Shown here piece after piece: positions 20,701 to 33,600 of a stretch of DNA of 64,000 nucleotides (positions are counted from its first letter, which is position 1; each line of letters opens with the position of its first letter). The notes under the pieces were generated by a model. It saw nothing but the letters and a program-made list of their open reading frames with translations. It was not told the origin of the DNA and made no database searches. The translations under genes were made by a program, and so were the position numbers. The stretch is from Centroberyx gerrardi (lineage: Eukaryota; Chordata; Actinopteri; Beryciformes; Berycidae), in assembly GCF_048128805.1 (NCBI RefSeq), contig NC_136008.1, forward strand, positions 17,845,572-17,909,571, read 5' to 3'.

Positions 20701-22797
20701 CAAGAAAAATGTCTTGTGCCCAGTGTCAAATTTGAAAGAAGTCATGAAAAAGTAAATCCATCCCTGAAGCCCCTTGTGTTCATGAGTGTGAGTGTGTGTA
20801 TGCAGTTATCCTGCAAATCCAATTCCTGCTGTGTGTTTGTGCCCAGACGTGTGAAGTGTTCCCTGTAAATATTTAAGGACAGAGAATGTGATTCGAAGGG
20901 CCTCCACTCAGTAGTTTCAATAGTTTGTTTCTTGAAGGCTACAATTTGTCTTTTCTTGAAAACAAAATTACTTACATAAGAACAAAATTCTCGGAATTTA
21001 TAATAATATTATTCCATTTGACTCAAATTCTTCTTTCCAACCATTTGGTCCCACTAATGTAGACTAGGCGATGTGTCCCCTGTTGTTGCATTAGGAGAGG
21101 CTTAGTTGAATTAGGTATATATAGCACAGTTGTATATTGTATTACCATCGGCCTATGAGGAGTCACAGTTGGACAAGGTTATTATGTGTAACTGTGTTTG
21201 TGGAGGAGGCAGACGCGTGATGTGTGTTGGGTACAGTGGAAACAGAAGTTTCTTTGTCAGTGTCCAGGCTGGACCAGGGCTGGGATGGGCTGAGTTAGGA
21301 AAAGCCCCCCCTCTTTCTGCTGAGCTCTTTCTCTGCCCCCGGGGATTTGTTTTGGGGTAATACACACACACACACACACACACGCAAATAACCATAACGC
21401 ACACACGCTGACACTTCAAAGAGAAGCCTGAGTTCTTGCCGTAATCTTCCACCACCGCCCCCCTCCTCCTCTGTCGCTGTCACTTTAACTTAATACGTCA
21501 TGACTGGATGGTCATCATTGTATCTGATGGATTTAGTAGCCAGCTGACTGCTCATCGAGGCCAGCAGTGATGGAGCTGCCACTTGTCACAGTCCATATGT
21601 CAGTTGTCATATCATGCCGTGTTATACATGGCGTGCCTCCACAGACGGCTCATGCATGCGTGTGACAGTGCAGGCCCAGAGAGAGAGAGAATGACAGGGA
21701 AGGAGAGAGACGAGATAATATTTTCATGTCAGGTCTCGGGAAAACAGTGTTGCATCCTAAGCAGCTCCAGGTCACAAAAGAATACACATATGACAAATAT
21801 GTACAGAGGCAAAAACTAGTTCCATATTGATCAGACAGAAATCCCTAATTGTACATGAGCTGTCGAAAGTTAAATGAGGGATGATGTAATGTTTCAGTCT
21901 TTGAAGCCTGACTGGCCTGAATCACCTGTCTGAAGGCATGAACTGGCATTCTTCATGCAGCACATGGCAGAGAGAGAGAATAGCTCTTGCTTTCATGTGT
22001 CTAGCCTTTTATCTCTATTCCTTTTGTCTTTCTTTCATTTCGTCTTTGCACATCCTGTCCAAATCTGTTCTGGGTGGGATGGGTGGATGGATTGATGTTA
22101 AGTAGACTGGAGGGTCTGAGTGTCAGGCCACTCTATGTGTGTGTTTGTGTGAGTGTGTGAGTGTGTGTGTGTGTGTGTTTGTGCGTGTGCGTGGTGTGAA
22201 TGTAGGAACACTTGGATTTTATCAAAGTATTCATATAACAGACTTCTCAGTCTCTGAGCCAAGTCAAACAAGCAAATAGGGATATATTTCCCCTTTCAGT
22301 GATACAGCACACTAACCAGCTTCCTGACTTTTGTGAAGTGTTTTTTTCCTCTCTTTCCATTGTTTTTGTCTGGTTTAATCCGATCATAGCCGCCATGCCC
22401 CTTCACTCCCCTTTATCCTACCATAATAAACTAATGTCGTAACCTACTGTGTCTGGGTGTCACTGACCTCTGTGTTGCTGAGTGTCATGGTGTATCTCCG
22501 ACTCACTGTTCCGATTCAGTAGTGATGGCCATGTAGTTTAGGACTACATCCATATGGCTGCACAGTCTACAGCATGTCTGTTAATGTGGTGCAGTGTGTT
22601 GATCTGTATGAGTGAGTGAGTGATTGGTGGATCGCGTGTGTGTCTTACTGTGGCTGACTTGGCTGTGATACGTTGTGTTGTGTTCCAGGGGTCTGTGTGA
22701 AGTGTAACAAGGCGGTGTATGGAGCCAACCAGGCCTGCCAGGCTATGGGTAGCCTCTACCACGACAGCTGTTTCACCTGCAGCGCCTGCAGTAAGTA

Positions 22798-22849
<52 letters not shown>

Positions 22850-23614
22850 CTCACTCGCTCGCTAAGTGACTTTTGCCCCCATTCAATCTTCCCTCCTTGG
22901 TCAAGTCACCCATAAAGTTCATGTCACCTCCTGACTAAAAGGCTGCCAAAGCCCCTGTTCTGCTGAATGGAAGTGGTACCTTGTTCGTCAGTCACTCGCT
23001 GCCCCGAGCACAAACACGCAATCATTTGTGGATTAGGGTCCTGTAGCGGCAGTGTTTGGTTTCTGGGTGTGTCAGTCACTCCTCCAGCCCACACAAAGAG
23101 CGAGGAATAGGCAAAAACACAGGGAACAAGGCCATTCGTCAAGTTCATTCATTCATCCAGTCGGTCGCTGAAATCATTTTAGTATGACTCAGTAAAAATC
23201 TCTGACTCACTTTTAGTGTTTCAATGGACCGCTTATGCATTGCTGCACTGGCCAGTTTTTTGGATTTCTTTCTTTCGATACAGAGAGTTTCCTGGACTAA
23301 TTAGGTACAGCCAGGCTTCAGTTGAGGTTCAACACCCCGGCTGTACTTGGCTCCTGATCATATGTAAGACTGACCTGTAGTTTCCTGACTGAGTAGCAGT
23401 GGACTTCCAAAGCCAAAGTTCTATCTGGCTGCCTGGTCTGGATGAACCCAGCCAATTAAAGCCTCTCCTCCAATTACAGAGTGATGGGTATGTGGAATAT
23501 GTGTCCCCCAGCGGTGACCCCTGCCCAGGCCCATTATTCTGCAGCACCTTTGACCTCAGTGGTCGCGCCCCCAGATCTGTGATTAACATCACCGTGTTTT
23601 CCTTTATCTGCCCT

Positions 23615-23645
<31 letters not shown>

Positions 23646-26600
23646 CTGAGAGAGAGAGAGGGGATGAAGAAGAGGAGCCTCATAGTGAGGGAGAATGAAG
23701 CCGATGTCTGAACTGGGGCGAAGAGAGGAGGATACACATACCTCTCATAGCTTCCTCCATGTGAGGGCATAAGGGTTGCGCTCGCTGTGCCTGGCCCCAG
23801 GGGGAAAGCATCCCAGCTGGGGAGGAATGCAGGCGTAGGGGCCCTCAGGAGGGTGGGCTCCAGGAGGACAGTGGGTGCTGTTATGTCAGCTGGGCCCGAA
23901 GAGACGGGAGCACAGTGCCGGACAGGGAGACCATTCAGTGGGAGCACACCACCCACCACACACAGCTAAGTTGCAGACGCACACAGGCACACGTGTACAG
24001 GCACATGCTTATGTATGCATGCATGTACCCACACATTACACCTACAGCAACAACACTGACACACACAGATGCACATACGCGACAGACAGAAAGTCACACA
24101 CACATACACAGTGCCTTCTTATTAGGCCGCCCCTGTCATCTTCCTCCCAAATCTCTGTGTCATGACAACCTTCACACTTGTTGAGTTGCATAACAAGTCT
24201 TTATGACCGTGAACTTCCTCCGAGAATCCCCCCACCCCACCCGCCCCGGGAGAACATTCCTGGTGGCTAGGAGAGCTCAGGCTGCGTGTCTGGGATTCAG
24301 CACTTCGCTGCGGGGGGCTTCGCTCCAGGCTAATCATTGACTTCCTCAGCGCCACAGAGAAGACTGAGAGCAGCCCTAAGCTGTCGTTGGGCCCGTGGAA
24401 ATCTAGTGGAGATTATGACCTGTTTGTAATCAGGGAACTGGCTTAAACAGTAGCCAACCCAAATAATCTATGGAGCAGGAAAGAGGGCCGTAGAAGGAAA
24501 AAGAAAGCAAGAGGGTGAGAGAAGAAAGCAAAGTCCCAGTTGGACTGCCGGCCCCAGAGGAGTTACACTGAGAGAGAGGGCTTGAGGGGATGTAGATCTT
24601 TAACTTTGAACACTAGATGCCTGAGAAAACCTGTTAGGAGGGATATTGCCTGTCCTTATTTGAGATCCTGTTTATATGTAGAAAGAAACACAAATGGAAA
24701 TTATTTTGGAACCGTGTGAACCACCCTGAATACTAAAGTGAGGTTGTTGTGTTTGCCATCTTATAATACAAAGATGATCATGCTTCTCACTTTCTTTGAG
24801 CTCAGTACAGCTGAATATGGCTTGGTTTAATTCATGTGATAGCTCAGTGGAGCAGTGGTCAGCAGCAGTGTGAGGTGTGACTGGAGTTTGCTGTGAGAAC
24901 AGAGATCTGATTATGGTGGAGCTGCAAGAGCACAGAGACCCCTTCTCCACTTCGAATCACACTCCTGCCTTAATAACATCAGGCCCTCATCCCAGCCAGT
25001 CAGCGGGCTTTGGAGAAAACAAACAAGGATCTGATTGGTCCTGAATCCATTGGTGCGCTAACAGCTGCTGGATAGTTTGCGAGGGTCTTGAGCAAAACAT
25101 CCCAGGTGCTCTGAAAATCTGAGCAATGCAGTCACACTACTAAAGAGAATGATTGTAAGTGCAGCAAAGTTTTTCTTTAACAATTAAACATATGTATTCA
25201 AAGTAGGACAGGGAAAATGACTTGAGACGAGACTGAAGCTCGATGTAAGCAGTCTACAGTTGCCCTATGTGAAAATGAATTTGAGATTCCCAAATTGCTG
25301 TATCAGAGATGTGGATCTTATGCTGAGATGTCTCACATGAGTAATTTACTTACAGGACAGGAGGGGGTTATGGCTTGATTAGGAAATCATGGTAGCGTAA
25401 TTTTCTGCCTGGGATTACATAAGGGAATTTATAGGATGTTTTGATTAGAAAATGGCCTCGTGCTTTGTTCTATCCCTCAGGTATTTAACATTTTTCTGAA
25501 AGAGAATTAGCCACAGTTCGTTCTGGTGCTTTTCAAATAGTCAGTCCCACCTTCTGACTTTAATTAAGCTCTTATCTTTCCACAAAGCTCACAGCCTTCC
25601 CTTTCTGACTCATTGGAAAAAAGACAGGAATGTAAAGAAGAGGAATGGCCCATATCTCACTCTCATCCCCCTCATCCTTCCCTCTTTCCTTGGGGACACA
25701 GTCCCAAAACTGTCTGTCAGTAATTACCCAAGGCCAGTTCCACACCTTGGCTTGATCAAAATGTCTTTTCTCCTCTGAAGGTAGTTATTGTGCGAGCTTT
25801 GGCCAGACCTTGACCAAATTATTCTGTCAAAGAAAGATAATGTAATTGTCAAGCAGTGATTCAAAGAATCTCATGTGACATTGATTTGAAAGATGAATCA
25901 TGAGTTTGGCTGGTGTTTTTAAAGTTTTTCTTTCAAGTCTTCCATTGTTCTTGCCTGTATTGTCTGTATAATTAAAACTCAAGAACAATGCAGTGCATAA
26001 TGCTTCTTTCTTTGGCCCTTGAAGGCGATAAATCCTAGATTTTCAAATGATTAATGGTCTTATTACTCCCAATTTAAAGACAGAAGTAGTGTTTTTAGGA
26101 GAGAAAAGGGTTAACCCTCCGCCCTCAGGAGGGAAAAGATAGGTCAAGCTCTTTGGCTGAACTCTGCTACTTCCTCATTAGACTAAAATAGCCACTTGCT
26201 TCATTTTGCAGGTTGAAGACACATCTATGCACTTCGGAGCCCATAGCTCGTGAACTATTGATCATAGTGGTGATTGTATTTTCCTAATGTTACACAGGAT
26301 ATTTGCGAGTTTATTCTCCGATTTGCCTAAGCCGCTGTGCGTGTTTGTGTGTGGGAGCCGAGGAGATGAAGAAGGCTCCTATTCACCGGGGTTAACCCCC
26401 TCCTTTGCCCTCCTGTCCCCTCCCTCACCTCCCCACTCAGAAAATGTGTGGAATGTTCCCTCTTCCTGTGGGACCTGGGCAGGAATAGCCATGCGAAGTG
26501 AGGTGTGCGTTTGTGTGTGTGTGTGTGTGTGTGTGCTGCTATGAGGGAGAGGAGACGTAGGAAGCCAGACCCAGACCATAGAGCTATTATAGCATACAGA

Positions 26601-28761
26601 CAGACAGGAAGTGCACCCAGCATGTGGAATGACACTGGAAAGGAACAAAGAAGAAGAACGGCGGGGCCTCGTGGGTTTTGGCCTGTCTCTGCCAGGAGAG
26701 CCAATAGAGCCGAGTGTTTAATCAGTTACACCTGTCTGGTAATTGGATTAAATCACAACATTTTCCCCTCATGTGGTCGTGGTTGTGGCAGCAGTCAGAT
26801 CCAGATGTGTTCCCAGTCCTGCTCTGTGTCTCAGCAATATTACATTAAGACACCGGCTCGCCATTGAGCCGTTTATTTGATTTATCTGCCTGGGATTCAG
26901 CGGGACATAATGAATTCTGCAAGAGGGTCCATTACCTTTGAATGGCTGTAATTAATCACCGCAGTCTCAGTGTGTTATTGGTGTAACTTATTTTCTGAGA
27001 CTGGGCGTATGCATGCGCAAGATTTTCCACGAGACTCTCGCAGACATCTCGACATTCTGTCCTAGACTTACCTTTTGCAATCTGCTTAAACCCACTTATC
27101 ATAATTCAATAATGAAAAAAATGTTGGGGTTTTTTGTCTTCTAAGAAGCTAGTTTTGAGAGAAGTGGGTGCTGGGTCTGCTGTGTATTGCTTGAGTGAAC
27201 TGTATACATTTTCTTTCTTTGTTTGTGTTTCCACAGGTCGAAGGCTGAGGGGGAAAGCGTTCTACTACGTTGGAGGGAAGGTGTTCTGCGAAGAGGACTT
27301 TCTGGTGAGTGGGCAACACACTGTTAATACATATCTTTACTTAGGTATGTGGTATTGTAATAGTTGTTATGACATCAAAAATGTATTTGGTTTTATCTTA
27401 GGGATACTATACAGCAACTAGGCTAAGGTGGATTTAACAGGTGAAATCAAAAAGGGTCATCACTTTTTTTTGTATATTATAAAGTAAAACTTAAATTCAG
27501 CCCATAATCTGTCAACATGCAAATTAATACAAAATTGAAGTTGGAGACTTTGACCTTGTGGCCCAATTTCCAGCATCTCATGCAGCTATTCCATATCGGT
27601 TTCCTCCCCTGGGTGGGATTGGAGGTTTGTTGGTAACTGGAGATGCTACTTAGCCATGGTTTATAGGGGGAAGAGTTAAAGCCATTTCACACCAGTGCAG
27701 TGTGAATATGTCGTAAAAATGTTAACGTTTCAGTCTATTTATAATCAGAGGATGCCCCATTGAATACAGTTGAAAACTCCTGGTAAAATCTGTGAATTTT
27801 CATCACGCAGACCTTTTGCAGCCCTTGTGCAGCAGTGTGCATGCTTTACTATCTGTGAGTTATCTGTAGTATTTTGAAAGTATTTTTCCAAATTGTCCTT
27901 CTAGTCATACACAGCAGCACTGGGGTGTGTTTATCCCAGGAGCCCTCTCAGAATAAAACCTCATCTAATCTTCCTTCCATCAAAAGCTCTCTTGCTCAAT
28001 TAAAATATGAATTTACATTGAATTAAATTTGCTTTTTCTCCACTCTCTCTATGTGCTGTTAATTACCTCTCTTCTTCTACCAGACCTGTTAGTGCGGCCT
28101 CTCCTTCTCACTGACACTGGTATATTCATACACTAATAAAGCTGAAGGTGATGGTGCATGGACCTTGTATCCTACTTGAAAGAGAGATGCCTCAAATAGT
28201 ATTTATATTTCTTAGCATGTGCTTTAACCTGCTTGGAGTACCAGGGGTTTACCAAGCAATTCAAATATCAGGTAGATGGCAATCACAAAAAATACACTAA
28301 ACTGACTTTCAAATACTTTCCCATGATTATCTAACAGCAAATTGCTATTTTGACCCAGGTCCAATACAAACTCCAGAGAGGCCGTTCTGAGGCAGATGAG
28401 CAAGAGAAAGAGGAACTCAGACAAATCTTTCAGGGACTGAAATTTTAGTATGATACCTAAACCACATATTTTGGATTATGCCTGAGTGACATCTTAGAGC
28501 TGCTGAGTGATCAATCTGGTTTTGTCAGTAAACAATCCGAATCTTCTTGCTACGAAAATTATGTTTATTTGGGACTTTATGTGGGGCAAAGGACTAAGAA
28601 GGACTTGAGTCATCCATTGAAGATCTAAATACTTATCTTTGGTTTAGCAATGAGTCAGTGTCGTCTCTTCTCGGTCTGTTTCAGTACTCTGGTTTCCAGC
28701 AGTCTGCTGACAAGTGCAACGCATGCGGACATCTGATCATGGATATGGTGAGTGTCCCGTA

Positions 28762-28799
<38 letters not shown>

Positions 28800-28959
28800 A
28801 GAGCCACATGCCCTCAGCAGAAACATGGAGCTGCTTCACCCACAATGAGCTTCCTGCGGCCACATCTGGATAAAGGCTCAGGAGGAAGTGGTGGCTCCGC
28901 GTGTGTGTCGCTTACTATTTCTCTCCCCTCTCTGTCTCCACTCTCTCTCTCTCTGTCTT

Positions 28960-29040
<81 letters not shown>

Positions 29041-30604
29041 GGCTCATGGGTAAAAACAAAACAGATATACACACAGGATGTCATCACAAAGTAGTCTGTG
29101 GAAGTGTAGCAGCATATGAGGGATTTCCCTCGACATAAGTGAACACATGTTCTCCATACAGGCCTAGCAGACAGATGAAGGAAATGTCTCTGTTTTTATT
29201 ACACTGCCTCCTCCTCACACAGCCACATTAAAGATCTTATATGTTGCAACAGGCAAATCTGGAGGACATAACGACTGGGAATGTTCTTGCAAAAGTTGTG
29301 TAAAAAATGTGAATAGGTGCAACGCATACTATTTGCACATTAATGTTATTCATATTTCATTTTCATATTCATTTTGCACCTGAATAGGTACAATGCTTAT
29401 TTACACATCTTTGTATATTGGTCATCCCATATCAAGATAGATGTATCTTTTAATACATTTGGTAGGTATGAATACTTGTTATATTATCCTCATATATTAT
29501 CCTCATTGCTCTCTATGGGCTTATTCTTAGTGATGTCCTATTCTCTGCTGCTGCCACAGCCCAGTTTCCCCATGGGGATCATTAAAGTTTCATCTAATCT
29601 AAAAGCAAAGTTTTTTTTTTAGAACAATGGCTCTCTGTTCATAATACTGGTTACAAATAGAGAGGAAAATATCTGAAATAGAATACTGACGCCCTGATAT
29701 TCTGCACTCGTCTCTCTTTTCATAGATCCTGCAGGCCCTCGGGAAGTCGTACCACCCCGGCTGTTTCCGCTGTGTCATCTGTAATGAGAGCCTTGATGGA
29801 GTGCCCTTCACTGTGGACACTGAGAATAAGATCTACTGCGTCAAAGACTATCACAGGTGAGCTCCTGCTCTCTTGTTCTGGCATTTATAGTCCGAGGGAA
29901 CATGAGCGCATGACCTTAAACTATCTTTATTAAAAAGTGAATTATTTTAGCGTGATTCCGGAAGGTTTCATATTCCACGTTTAAGATGAAATCACAACAC
30001 AGACCCTTCAGCTTCCTCTGCCACTGCAGGATCAGGTTGAGAAGGTCTGCGTGGCTTAACTGGGTCTCTCTCTGCCACGTGCGGCAGACACTTGAGAAGC
30101 ATAGTCGAGGACGGGAGGAGGGGGGGGAGGGTAGGGAGGAAAGATCACTGTCCAGTAAAGGGTGAGAGGAGTGGCATGTGGCCATGGCTCTTCTCAGCCA
30201 AACTCAACAGGAACATATTCGGCGAGGTCCGGAAGAAACCAGAGCTTGTGACTTCTCAGTGAACAATCAAGGTTTTGTGTGTGAGAAGTAAATGGATGTT
30301 CTGCACGTAAGCATCCGTAGCAACTGGAGTAAAAGGTGAATTATCATAAATAGCAACTTTAGTGGCTCAACAGCAGCTCTGTTCAGTTACAGCCACTCGT
30401 CTCCCTGCTTGGAGAATAATATACTGCTCAACCAAGTACATGGCCGATGACTGACGACTCCCACATATTCTTTATGCTGACTGAATTAGAGAAACGTTTG
30501 TGTGTGTGTTCTTTAAGTGTTTGTCTTTTAGCCACAGTTATGCCTGTCTACACTGAGAGGCCCTGTGTTATTCCCTCAGACATCCAGGTGCCAGCCATCT
30601 GCAG

Positions 30605-30652
<48 letters not shown>

Positions 30653-33600
30653 AAATAATGAATTCATTTTGCTTTTTGTTTTTCTAGTCTTTTTTGGGAT
30701 TGGGGGAATCACGTGTGTGAGGGAGAGCCAGCACATCTGCAAACCTGGCATCTCCTTAGTCAAATCAGAGTCTTAGATTTAGTGAGGGTTGAGAGAAAAA
30801 GAGGGAGAGACTCGGCTCGTTTAAGAGCTGTGGGAGAGGAACTCCACGTATGAACAGCAAGCTTTATATTCCTTTGCATAGAAGAAGTTCAGTTCAAATC
30901 ACTTTATTTCAGTTTAGTTCAGACCAATCTTTGAATTTGTGTCTTTTCTTTCCTCACTCTCCCAGGGTCCTGGCCCCTAAATGTGCAGCCTGTAATCAGC
31001 CCATCCTGCCCTCAGAGGTAAGCCCACATCAGCCTGTATTATGTATTTTGCATGATTATGCTCCTAGTTGTCCAGGTTATAGTGTCGGGTTACAGCAGCA
31101 GTGTGTGATATTGAAAGTCCTGTTGACAATCTCTGCCTCAGTGCATTTGCAGCCAGTCCTGTTATCTCACCCACAAATGCCCTACTTCTGTCTCAGTTTA
31201 CAAGCGACTCTGATAACTAAATAATTATAAAATAACCCATAAACCCTATAAATACAGTCAGTGGTTAAGGTTGATCAAGGCATGCTTTAATAATAATAAT
31301 AATAATAATAATAAACTTAATTTATATAGCACCCTTCGTACATAAAATGCAGCTCAGAGTGCTTTACAATAAGTAGAGGAAAAGACAAATTAAGGTAAAA
31401 TACAGAGTGAGAGAAAAACAACAATTTAAAACATTAGACAGTTTAGAAATCAGAGTGAAGAGTTAAAACACAGTGAGACAGAAACATAAATTTAGCAGAT
31501 TACAGTAAAAAATAAATAACAGTGGCTAATTAAAAGCAATACTAAACAAATATAATTTTTGTGCTGACTGCTTTGTATGTTTGGGAGAAAAATAACAGAT
31601 TTCTTAATGAACGTTTGTCTTGGTAATTATCCTGTGTAATATCTGATTGAATTTTAAACCTAGAGGTACGTACCAATATGATCATGAACAGTTCGGCCCC
31701 CTGACCCGATTCTCTCAGGGGTAAAGATTAATGAATCAGCCCTCTGGTGAACTATGAGTAGAAAGCCAGATGTGGAGAAAGAGTTGGTCAGCGGTGGCAC
31801 GAATCAGCTGCCCCTCTTAGTGTTTCAAGGTCAAGCCCCGCAGGAAGAAGTGAGGGTGATATCAGGTAACTCTTGAAGAAACCGTTTAGGTGTAGAAGGA
31901 CTTGAAAGAGATCCTCGGCATGGATCATACAGTCAGTTTTATGTCTTAAAAACTACAAGTCTGTTTAGTCTTTCACCTTAACCTGTCGAGCTTCAACCAC
32001 CAGCAGCTCGGCAGATATGAAATCCATATCTGCTCCTATTTACTCAGTATGTGCCAAAACACTAAACTTAGCTGTGCAAATAGCAGATACTTTAATATTG
32101 CCATAATTCCCGGTAGAGTGGCCCTTAAAGTTCAAGTATAGGTCAAGACAATAGCTCCGGGCTGTTGTTTTAGGTGGCGTCAAGGAAGAGTAGGTGGATA
32201 ATAGGTAGAAGCATGGCTCACACACACAGGCAGAACATGCTCACAAACACAACCCTCCTTCTTAAAAGAAACGTCCAAAATTAGAGTTGGCTTTGCCGGA
32301 ATGCCCCCTGCCCTCCCCTTTCAGTAAGCAGTGAGGCTGGTATCCAGAGAAGGGGTAGTGTACTATATGCATGTGTTTGGTGGTAGGGGTGTTAGTAAGT
32401 TTGTCTTGTGCCCACATGTAAGTTGTTTTGAGGAAGTCCAGTGGAAGTCCCTCTCACAGGCTGGTATTGTAACAGTGAATTTGTAAAAGAAAATATAAGC
32501 ACCTCGTCTCTTTCTATAGGATTACATAACAATAAAATCAATCCATTGGGCTATTTTTCTGTTTGTTTTGATTTGTGTAAATGTTTGTCATCAGCGTGAG
32601 TCAGCTTGTTTTCCAATGGATCAAATTAGAAAATATGGTGACATTTTATTTTGAGTTAAACAGAGGATGATTTTCCGAGGTTTGACTTCGGTTGTGTTTG
32701 TCTGCCTGCGTTTCTTTCCAGGGGTCGGACGAAACCATTCGAGTTGTATCCATGGACAAAGACTATCATGTGGAATGCTATCACTGTGAGGTGGGTAAAA
32801 AACAAGTCGCCTTTCTCTCTTGCAAGACTGAAAATCAAACATGGCATTTTAAAACATCCGTGCTCATTGGCCCTAAACGAGGCACCTGCTGAATGGCTCA
32901 TTTAGAGAAAACATAACGAGGAGATCCCAAATCTTAATTACAGTCCTGGTGGTAATTATGTACTGCTGAGGAGAGCAGGTACGCGACACCTCATCATCGC
33001 TATCTCGTCATTCTACTCAAGTGCCTCTACTTTCTCGCCGGGGGCTGATTGACAGCTGGAATTCTTCCGGCTCATGAAAACAATAAAAGCAGTCAGTCGT
33101 GAGGAGAGGAGCTTCTTTTAGAGCGGCTCCCCATTAAAGTTGCATTTAACAATGCAGAACAGCTGAGACATGAAGTGGCAGTGTCCCTGTCGTACTTTGC
33201 CTTTATCTTTCAAACTAGTAGCCAATCAGTTCAAGGTGATTTTAGATTAGCAATATCTTGAAGTTCATTTTTGTCTTTGAAAACAGGTTTCCCTCTCAAA
33301 ATCGTGAGCTATATGCAGATAAAGAAAAGCTTTATTGTATGAATCAGGGCAGGTTTTAGCAAATCTCATCTTTTTTTGTAGAAGTAGAAATGGACCTATA
33401 CTGTATAAATGCTGGATATCTAGCCTACAGAGGTTCTTATTGTTGTCTATTTGTTCAGTGACGGGAAATAAGGTTAACACAGAGCAGAAATCAGACTTTT
33501 CACATTCATTCTCTATTCTCATATTTAAAATCAAGCAGCCTTTCAGTGCATGAGTCCCTCTTATCCTCTGCGTTCCTCTTCTGGGTCTGTTGTGCAGGAC

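Larger units (their letters stand above)
16942..22688 (+). other. limd1 intron 1
   Basis: 5.7 kb. Holds (CA)n at 17730-17792, short CA tracts near 18650 and 21361-21384, and a TG-rich tract at 22135-22195. A CpG-richer patch lies at 19640-19740. No dispersed element or additional exon was recognised. Confidence 0.65.
28748..29725 (+). other. limd1 intron 4
   Basis: About 1 kb made mostly of repeats: (TG)n at 28764-28798, (CT)n at 28965-29020 running straight into (CA)n at 29021-29041, then a retroposon 3' tail to 29603. Confidence 0.75.

Noticed and set aside
23534..23959. 141-residue - strand frame in limd1 intron 2
   Set aside because: Low-complexity, includes a CA-repeat-derived His-Thr run, no domain and no splice sites that would make an exon.
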